NCBI RefSeq assembly: GCF_018734325.1
Contig: NZ_CP073754.1
Location: 3,162,001-3,226,000 of the forward strand
Source: Methylomonas paludis
GTDB taxonomy: Bacteria > Pseudomonadota > Gammaproteobacteria > Methylococcales > Methylomonadaceae
DNA length: 64,000 nt
Direction of reading: 5' to 3'
Shown here: positions 58,989-64,000 of the stretch, one piece after another
Position numbering within the stretch: the first letter of the stretch is position 1
Layout: every line of letters begins with the position of its first letter
Made by a program: the position numbers and the translations under genes
The notes under the pieces: generated by a model
Told to the model about the DNA's origin: nothing
Seen by the model: the letters and a program-made list of their open reading frames with translations, nothing else
The model's database searches: none

Positions 58989-60266
58989 ATGACTAACCGC
59001 CTGCCCTTAACCGCGCCCTCTTGTAGCGATGATCATGACCCGGAAGCCTTACATGTAGAAACGGCCCAGCAACGGATTATCGCCGCCATTACACCACTGT
59101 CGGATACTGAGGCAGAATATCTACCCTTACGGGAAAGCCTGGACCGGGTACTGGCAGATACTGTGGTAGCAAGTATGGATGTGCCGCCCTCCCCTAACTC
59201 GGCGATGGATGGTTATGGTTTGCTGGGCACGGATTTGCCGGTACAGGGCAGCCGGGAATTACGGGTGATAGGCAGCAGTTATGCCGGGCACCCGTTTCCA
59301 GGCCGGGTAACTGCAGGCGAATGTGTACGGATTATGACCGGAGCAGTAATACCGGCTGGTGTAGATACTGTAGTTGCTCAAGAACACGTCCAATTGCTGG
59401 AAGCAGAACGGATTTGTATTGATGGCCGCAGCAAGACAGGGGATAACGTCCGCCGCGCCGGCGAAGACATCAGCCAAGGTCAAACCCTATTGGCTGCCGG
59501 GCATAGAATAGGCACAGCCGATCTGGGATTACTGGCATCTGTGGGTATGACGGAAGTGCGCGTACAGCGGCGATTGCGGGTGGCGTTTTTTTCTACCGGT
59601 GATGAATTACGCGGTGTGGGTGAGAGCCTGGCCCCCGGCCAGATTTATGACAGCAATCGTTATACCTTGTACGGCATGTTAATGCGTCAGCATTGCCAGA
59701 TCAGCGACTTGGGTTCTGTGCCGGATGATCCAGCAGCGCTACGGAGTACCTTACTGGCAGCCGCTCCACATCACGACCTGATTATTGCCACCGGCGGGGT
59801 TTCGGTGGGCGATGCCGACCATGTGCGCCGGGTGTTTGCCGAACTGGGTGAGCTGAATTTCTGGAAAGTGGCGATGAAACCAGGCCGACCATTAACTTTT
59901 GGCCGTTTGCAACAAGCCTGGTTTTTTGGTTTGCCGGGTAATCCGGTGGCCGTAATGGTGAGTTTTTGCCAATTTGTGTTGCCGGCTTTGCAACAACTGG
60001 CCGGTACCGCCACTACACCGCCGTTGACGGTTAAAGCAACCAGCACTTCGGTGTTAAAAAAGCGTCCTGGCCGTACCGAATATCAACGCGGTATTTTAAG
60101 TTATGACTCGGCAGGCAATTTACTGGTAAGCAAAACCGGAGAACAGGGCTCTGGAATCTTGTCCTCTATGTCCAAAGCCAACTGTTTTATTGTATTGAGT
60201 ATCGAACAAACCCGCATTGAACCTGGGCAAATAGTGACAGTGCAACCGTTTGCCGGGTTGTTATAA
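58989..60266 (+). CDS. moeA: Molybdopterin molybdotransferase MoeA
   Basis: Inserts molybdate into adenylylated molybdopterin. The 425 residues have all the family motifs: PPSPNSAMDGYGL, IMTGAVIPAGVDTVV, FSTGDEL, GGVSVGDADHVRRV, KPGRPLTFGRL and GLPGNPVAVMVSF. It is convergent with modC (6 bp apart), so the two operons end face to face and both serve molybdenum metabolism. Confidence 0.95.
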   Translation: MTNRLPLTAPSCSDDHDPEALHVETAQQRIIAAITPLSDTEAEYLPLRESLDRVLADTVVASMDVPPSPNSAMDGYGLLGTDLPVQGSRELRVIGSSYAGHPFPGRVTAGECVRIMTGAVIPAGVDTVVAQEHVQLLEAERICIDGRSKTGDNVRRAGEDISQGQTLLAAGHRIGTADLGLLASVGMTEVRVQRRLRVAFFSTGDELRGVGESLAPGQIYDSNRYTLYGMLMRQHCQISDLGSVPDDPAALRSTLLAAAPHHDLIIATGGVSVGDADHVRRVFAELGELNFWKVAMKPGRPLTFGRLQQAWFFGLPGNPVAVMVSFCQFVLPALQQLAGTATTPPLTVKATSTSVLKKRPGRTEYQRGILSYDSAGNLLVSKTGEQGSGILSSMSKANCFIVLSIEQTRIEPGQIVTVQPFAGLL

Positions 60267-60272
60267 TAAGGT

Positions 60273-61358
60273 TTAATTGAGTATCGATGTGCCCTTAATC
60301 TGCACATAAACTGGCAGACCGGGCTTTAAATCCAGTTCTACGGCTGATTTACGGGTGATATGGGAGAGGATGGCTTGGCCACCAACTTCCAGGCGGACAA
60401 TGGTTTGGCCGGGCTGGGCTTCCGCAATATTAGTAATGGTAGCCGGCAAGACATTCAGTATACTGGTGGCAACCGGGGCTTGCAGAGCGATACTGACATC
60501 CCGGGCGTAGATCTGAATACGCAGCGGACTGCCGATTGCGGCATTGAGCAGCGGCAAATCCAAACTGCCGCCGGCAAAACTAACCCTGGTTAGATGATAA
60601 TGATGATCGTGTTGCAAAACCCTGGCTTGCCAGACCGTAGCGGCTTCCCTGTCCTGAGCCAGCGGCACATCCAGGCGACTGAGCGTTTCCGCTAACGTCC
60701 CAGCGGCCTGCACCTTGCCTTCGGCCATCAACACCAGATAATCGGCCAATTGCGCGACTTCCTGCTGGGCATGGGTGACGTAGATAATAGGAATCTGCAA
60801 TTCTTGCTGCAATTGGCTGAGGTAAGGCAAAATTTCCTGCTTACGCTTAAAATCCAGCGATGCCAAAGGCTCGTCCATCAGCAATATTTCCGGTTTTAGA
60901 GCCAGGGCTCGGGCAATAGCCACCCGCTGGCGTTCGCCGCCGGACAGTCTGTCCGGCATGCGTTGCATGAGTGCCTGAATACCAAGCAATTCACAAATAT
61001 GCGCCAAATCCAAATCGACGGGTGTAGCCGTTTTGGCAATGCGTTTCAGCCCAAATTGCAGATTTTGCCTGACGTTGAGATGCGGAAACAGGTTAGCCTC
61101 CTGGAACACATAACCCAAAGGGCGCTGATAGGTGGGCAAAAATAATGCTTGGGCGCTGTCTTGCCAGATTTTTGCATTGACTTGCAAAAAACCGTGCTGG
61201 GGCGTTTGCAGCCCAGCCATACAGCGCAACAGAGTCGTTTTACCGGAACCGGAGTGACCAAACAGCACGCTGATGCCGGTGGCCGGTAAATTGAGATCAA
61301 CATCCAGCGCAAAGCCGCCATAATCGAGTTGAAAACGGGCGATAATGGCTGTAGTCAT
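60273..61358 (-). CDS. modC: Molybdate ABC transporter ATP-binding protein ModC
   Basis: The 361-residue ATPase has Walker A GHSGSGKTTL, the signature DRLSGGERQRVAIARAL, Walker B LLMDEPLASLD and the switch histidine in YVTHAQQE. A C-terminal TOBE domain (about 295-361) binds molybdate for feedback. The ATG at 61358 overlaps the modB stop (ATGA). An earlier in-frame start at 61451 would run into modB. Confidence 0.93.
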   Translation of the reverse strand: MTTAIIARFQLDYGGFALDVDLNLPATGISVLFGHSGSGKTTLLRCMAGLQTPQHGFLQVNAKIWQDSAQALFLPTYQRPLGYVFQEANLFPHLNVRQNLQFGLKRIAKTATPVDLDLAHICELLGIQALMQRMPDRLSGGERQRVAIARALALKPEILLMDEPLASLDFKRKQEILPYLSQLQQELQIPIIYVTHAQQEVAQLADYLVLMAEGKVQAAGTLAETLSRLDVPLAQDREAATVWQARVLQHDHHYHLTRVSFAGGSLDLPLLNAAIGSPLRIQIYARDVSIALQAPVATSILNVLPATITNIAEAQPGQTIVRLEVGGQAILSHITRKSAVELDLKPGLPVYVQIKGTSILN

Positions 61359-62041
61359 CGTAATGGGTGGGCAACAGGCTGAGTTTTGAGCACGGTATAC
61401 AGTATTAGCAGTACGCAGAAAGAAAACACCAGTAAGCCCCCAGCCAACCAATGGGCGGCAGTGTATTCCAGGGCTTCGACATGATTATAGATTTGCACCG
61501 ACACGACCCGGGTTTTACCGGGTATATTACCGCCCACCATTAACACAACCCCAAATTCACCGACGGTATGGGCAAAACCCAGGATAGTGGCGGTGAGAAA
61601 ACCGGGTTTGGCCAGCGGCAGCACCACACTAAAGAAAGTATCCAAGGGGCTGGCACGCAAGGTGGCAGCCGCTTCCAGCGGTTGCCGGCCAATCGAGGTA
61701 AATGCAGACTGCAAGGGTTGCACAACAAACGGCAAGGAATACAGCACCGAGGCCACTACCAAACCACTAAAACTGAACGGTAAAGTCCCGATACCCAGCC
61801 AGGCGGTGAATTTGCCGACCGGCCCGACCGGCCCCATCAGCACCAATAAATAAAAACCCAGCACAGAAGGCGGTAACACCAGCGGCAATGCTACCACTGC
61901 GTTAATGATACCTTTCCATGATGAATTAGTTCTGGCCAACCACCAGGCCAGAGGACAGCCCAGCAGCAGCATAAAAATGGTGGCCAAACTGGCGACCTGA
62001 AAAGTGAGTTGCAGCGTATCGAAATCCGCTTGGCTTAGCAT
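61355..62041 (-). CDS. modB: Molybdate ABC transporter permease ModB
   Basis: A 228-residue permease with five or six hydrophobic spans and the ABC-loop motif EAAATLRASPLDTFF before VVLPLAKPGFLTA. FAHTVGEFGVVLMVGGNIPG is the ModB-typical stretch. It is followed by modC with ATGA overlap. No modA binding-protein gene is upstream; only a 99-bp gap separates modB from a divergent RNA-binding gene. Confidence 0.92.
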   Translation of the reverse strand: MLSQADFDTLQLTFQVASLATIFMLLLGCPLAWWLARTNSSWKGIINAVVALPLVLPPSVLGFYLLVLMGPVGPVGKFTAWLGIGTLPFSFSGLVVASVLYSLPFVVQPLQSAFTSIGRQPLEAAATLRASPLDTFFSVVLPLAKPGFLTATILGFAHTVGEFGVVLMVGGNIPGKTRVVSVQIYNHVEALEYTAAHWLAGGLLVFSFCVLLILYTVLKTQPVAHPLR

Positions 62042-62161
62042 AGGCTGTTAGGTAATAGGGCTGGTTGAGGTTTAAGTATAAACAATATGGCGTAAGCTGA
62101 GGTGTGAATGTTTGTGAAAAACGCTGTATAGTTTGCCCCATTGATAATGAGCAAGGCCTAC

Positions 62162-62425
62162 ATGAAACTTTTGATACGAAATCTTGACCGTAATACCACA
62201 GAGCCTGAATTGCGGGCCTTATTTGCCGCGCACGGCACTGTGCAATCCTGTACGCTGGTGATCGACAAGGATACCGGCTTATCCAAAGGCTTTGGCTTTG
62301 TAGAAATGCCGAAGCCAGGCGAAGCCAAAGCCGCCATCAAATTGTTGAACAGCCTGGATGTGAACGGCAGCAAGATTCGGGTAAAAAAGGCTGAGTCCAA
62401 ACCGGACAGCCAGACTGATGACTAA
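62162..62425 (+). CDS. RRM-type RNA-binding protein
   Basis: An 87-residue single-RRM protein. The RNP2 strand is KLLIRNL and RNP1 is KGFGFVEM. The ATG at 62162 has AAGG upstream and gives the family-typical start [17 protein letters not shown]; an ATG at 62147 and a TTG at 62141 are alternatives. Bacterial RRM proteins of this size are often cold-induced, but the RNA target is unknown. Its end overlaps the next gene by 8 bp. Confidence 0.9.
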   Translation: MKLLIRNLDRNTTEPELRALFAAHGTVQSCTLVIDKDTGLSKGFGFVEMPKPGEAKAAIKLLNSLDVNGSKIRVKKAESKPDSQTDD

Positions 62426-62651
62426 AGCCACAAACCCCGACCCGCTGCACGGCTTGACGCTGGAAACATTGTTGCAGCGCCTCGTAGCAAAGTATGGTTG
62501 GCCGGGTTTGGCAGAACAGATAGACATCAAATGTTTTTCCAACGAGCCCAGCATAGCTTCCAGTCTTAAATTTTTGCGTAAAACGCCCTGGGCTCGACAA
62601 AAAGTTGAAGCTTTGTACGTGCAATCTGACTGGCCTGAGACCAGCGACTAA
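62418..62651 (+). CDS. VF530-family small DNA-binding protein (DUF2132)
   Basis: A 77-residue protein with the VF530/DUF2132 pattern [20 protein letters not shown], then [20 protein letters not shown] and [10 protein letters not shown]. The family has a DNA-binding-like fold from a Vibrio structural study; the biological role is unknown. It overlaps the RRM gene by 8 bp, so the pair is likely co-translated. Confidence 0.88.
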   Translation: MTKATNPDPLHGLTLETLLQRLVAKYGWPGLAEQIDIKCFSNEPSIASSLKFLRKTPWARQKVEALYVQSDWPETSD

Positions 62652-63055
62652 TCCCCCAACATACATTCACTGGAATCGCGCATTCCTTCCAGATAACTGG
62701 CGAGTTGGCGCGGATTAATCAGACAACCTGGTCCGGATGCACGCGGCATGATTTCTATCGTGACATTGCGTATGGCAAGTTGATTGAGGATTTGGTAAAT
62801 AAAAAACTCCAGTGACTCAGGCACCGGCCGCAAATTTTGCCAATCGCCTACTGCTGCCTCCTGGGCAAAACGCTTGAATGGCCAGACCGGCTGAGTTTCC
62901 TGACCATTGATTTCACGGGTGAGCCAACGCGGGCCATCTTTCAAACTCCAGACCTCATCAGTTTCGGCAATCCGGAACAGAAAATATTCCAGCAATTCTT
63001 CATCCGTCATGTTGGGGACGGCGGCATATTCATCGGCATAAGGCTCGTAGCGCAT
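62648..63055 (-). CDS. DUF2750-like protein
   Basis: A 135-residue cytoplasmic protein beginning [20 protein letters not shown]. It has [20 protein letters not shown] and [16 protein letters not shown], then an acidic C-terminus. The pattern resembles DUF2750 (a short domain reading out W-x-L plus VWP-x-k-fA). The function is unknown. It converges with the VF530 gene, overlapping by 4 bp at the 3' ends. Confidence 0.75.
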   Translation of the reverse strand: MRYEPYADEYAAVPNMTDEELLEYFLFRIAETDEVWSLKDGPRWLTREINGQETQPVWPFKRFAQEAAVGDWQNLRPVPESLEFFIYQILNQLAIRNVTIEIMPRASGPGCLINPRQLASYLEGMRDSSECMLGD

Positions 63056-63247
63056 AGTCTGTTTGCTGTGGAGTAAAAACTATATTGCAGCAAAAAGCAG
63101 ACCATAGCCCAAAATCTTGATTAATAAGCCTGGGAGCGGCAGATCACGGAGAATTGGCAAATTGCGGCTGAGCTGATTATGTCGGTTAACTGACAAATCG
63201 AGTGTTGGATTAGACATTGACCAGCGTTTTTCAGTGCGGCTTTAGCC

Positions 63248-63670
63248 TTAGGAGTGAAGTGCATCTTTAGTAAGAATGGCAACAGAATAACGCAAGAATT
63301 CATCCAAATCCCGGGTAATAATATTAACGGTAATCGGTAATTGCAGGCTTTGATCGTCATGCACAGCAATATTACGAAACCCCACCATCCGTTTTAGACC
63401 ATCTGCCAATACGACATCGATCCAGTCAGCTTGCGCGAGCAGGTTAAACACATCTCTGGCGCTTTGCGGTACCCCCAGCTTTTCACGGCGAATCAGGTGT
63501 TGCCCCATGTCCAGAGCGGCTTCGCAGGCACGTTGAATATTCAATACCGCTGCATCTTGCCGGGTAAGGTTATCAGCAAAACCATCCGGATCAACCTGAT
63601 ATTCTTCTCGAGCACGAGCCACACAGCGTTCGATGGTGGCGGCTTTATTGATTAACACATCATCGACCAT
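63248..63670 (-). CDS. hepT: HepT-family RNase toxin with a changed modification site
   Basis: A 140-residue HEPN/HepT protein of the type VII toxin-antitoxin group. The ATG at 63670 (MVDDVLINKAATIERC) fits the family; a longer in-frame start overlaps the antitoxin more. The RNase motif is R99-N-I-A-V-H104 in GFRNIAVHDD. Family members usually carry H-x-Y, where the Tyr is AMPylated by MntA; here the codon is GAT, giving D106. It overlaps the MntA gene end by 11 bp. Confidence 0.88.
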   Translation of the reverse strand: MVDDVLINKAATIERCVARAREEYQVDPDGFADNLTRQDAAVLNIQRACEAALDMGQHLIRREKLGVPQSARDVFNLLAQADWIDVVLADGLKRMVGFRNIAVHDDQSLQLPITVNIITRDLDEFLRYSVAILTKDALHS

Positions 63671-64000
63671 AGACACTGCCTTGAGCTTGAATATCTGTGA
63701 GCAAACTGGCGCGGGCGCTATCCAGCGACGTTTTTTCACTGAGAATAAAGCACTCGAATAATCCGGCTTGAGGTTCTTGCCCCCATAAACGCTGACCGTA
63801 TTCTAATATTTGAAATTGCATGACAGTTGAAGCGGCGCGCATATCCAACAAGTCTACCGGACAAGCCGCTATGTCAGCCAATGTGCCTGACAGCTCCCAT
63901 AATTGCAAAGGCTCCACGTAACCGGCTACCAATACCGCCAAATCCAGATCGCTATCCGCATTTGCCGTGCCCTTGATACGGCTGCCAAAGGCATAAATTG
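63660..64000 (-). CDS. mntA: MntA-like nucleotidyltransferase antitoxin (partial)
   Basis: The gene runs off the window end. The visible 113 codons carry the minimal nucleotidyltransferase motif FGSRIKGTANADSDLDLAVL (G-S-x10-D-x-D), then CPVDLLDM, which supplies the third acidic residue, and a helical tail. In HepT/MntA systems the enzyme AMPylates HepT and neutralises it. Its 3' end overlaps hepT by 11 bp. The N-terminus lies beyond the window. Confidence 0.9.
   Translation of the reverse strand, partial: IYAFGSRIKGTANADSDLDLAVLVAGYVEPLQLWELSGTLADIAACPVDLLDMRAASTVMQFQILEYGQRLWGQEPQAGLFECFILSEKTSLDSARASLLTDIQAQGSVYGR

Noticed and set aside
63080-63217. 45-codon minus-strand ORF (MSNPTLDLS... 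hydrophobic end) between hepT and the DUF2750-like gene
   Set aside because: No clear ribosome-binding site and no recognised family; too short to support.

Overview
The window looks like a chromosomal segment of a gammaproteobacterial methanotroph or close methylotroph (Methylococcales-like). This rests on two tandem methylene-tetrahydromethanopterin dehydrogenases, a quinoprotein-relay metallohydrolase next to a SoxYZ-like carrier, several copper-handling genes and typical gammaproteobacterial gene orders (suhB-trmJ-iscR; rpsP-rimM-trmD-rplS; fmt-rsmB-DUF4390-ntrY-ntrX; rplM-rpsI). The genus is an inference. No rRNA, prophage, insertion sequence or CRISPR array was seen.

Layout. 0-3.8 kb: a gene tail, msrB-apeB, a DCC-family protein and a HAF-repeat exported protein with a PEP-CTERM-like end. 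3.8-14.6 kb (minus strand): a kdp potassium-pump locus in the order small ORF-kdpF-A-B-C-porin-apbE-kdpD-kdpE-zinc-ribbon membrane protein. 14.8-16.3 kb: nhaD. A 40-bp direct-repeat element lies upstream of both kdp and nhaD with identical internal spacing, suggesting one regulator, possibly KdpE, links K+ uptake to Na+ export. 16.6-19.4 kb: a TTG-started ECF sigma/anti-sigma pair diverges from a Tat-type metallophosphoesterase, broken by two frameshifts, and a CuA cupredoxin. The divergent promoter region holds two inverted copies of GGGAATAAAT.

19.5-28.1 kb: housekeeping genes lpxA, xerD, the rpsP-rplS operon, ffh, ypjD, two tRNA-Glu and one tRNA-Ala, gltX and a Sel1-repeat protein. 28.3-34.7 kb: a UvrY/GacA-like regulator, two mtdB paralogues, suhB, trmJ and iscR-iscS-iscA without iscU. 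34.7-37.6 kb: an orphan HvfA-like EGKC-motif secreted peptide, a first peptide deformylase, and the quinoprotein-relay pair. 37.7-45.5 kb: def-fmt-rsmB, DUF4390, NtrY/NtrX and rplM-rpsI.

45.7-64 kb: an aminotransferase, DUF1993, ChrA, a fused membrane/spermidine synthase, a DODA-type dioxygenase, YfbR, a Cys-rich small protein followed by cusCBA, moeA convergent with modBC (no modA), an RRM protein overlapping a VF530 protein, a DUF2750-like protein, and a HepT/MntA toxin-antitoxin pair cut by the window edge.

Common threads are cation homeostasis (Kdp, NhaD), copper (Cus, HvfA-like peptide, CuA cupredoxin) and C1/quinoprotein metabolism. All assignments come from reading motifs and gene order by eye; no database search was run.
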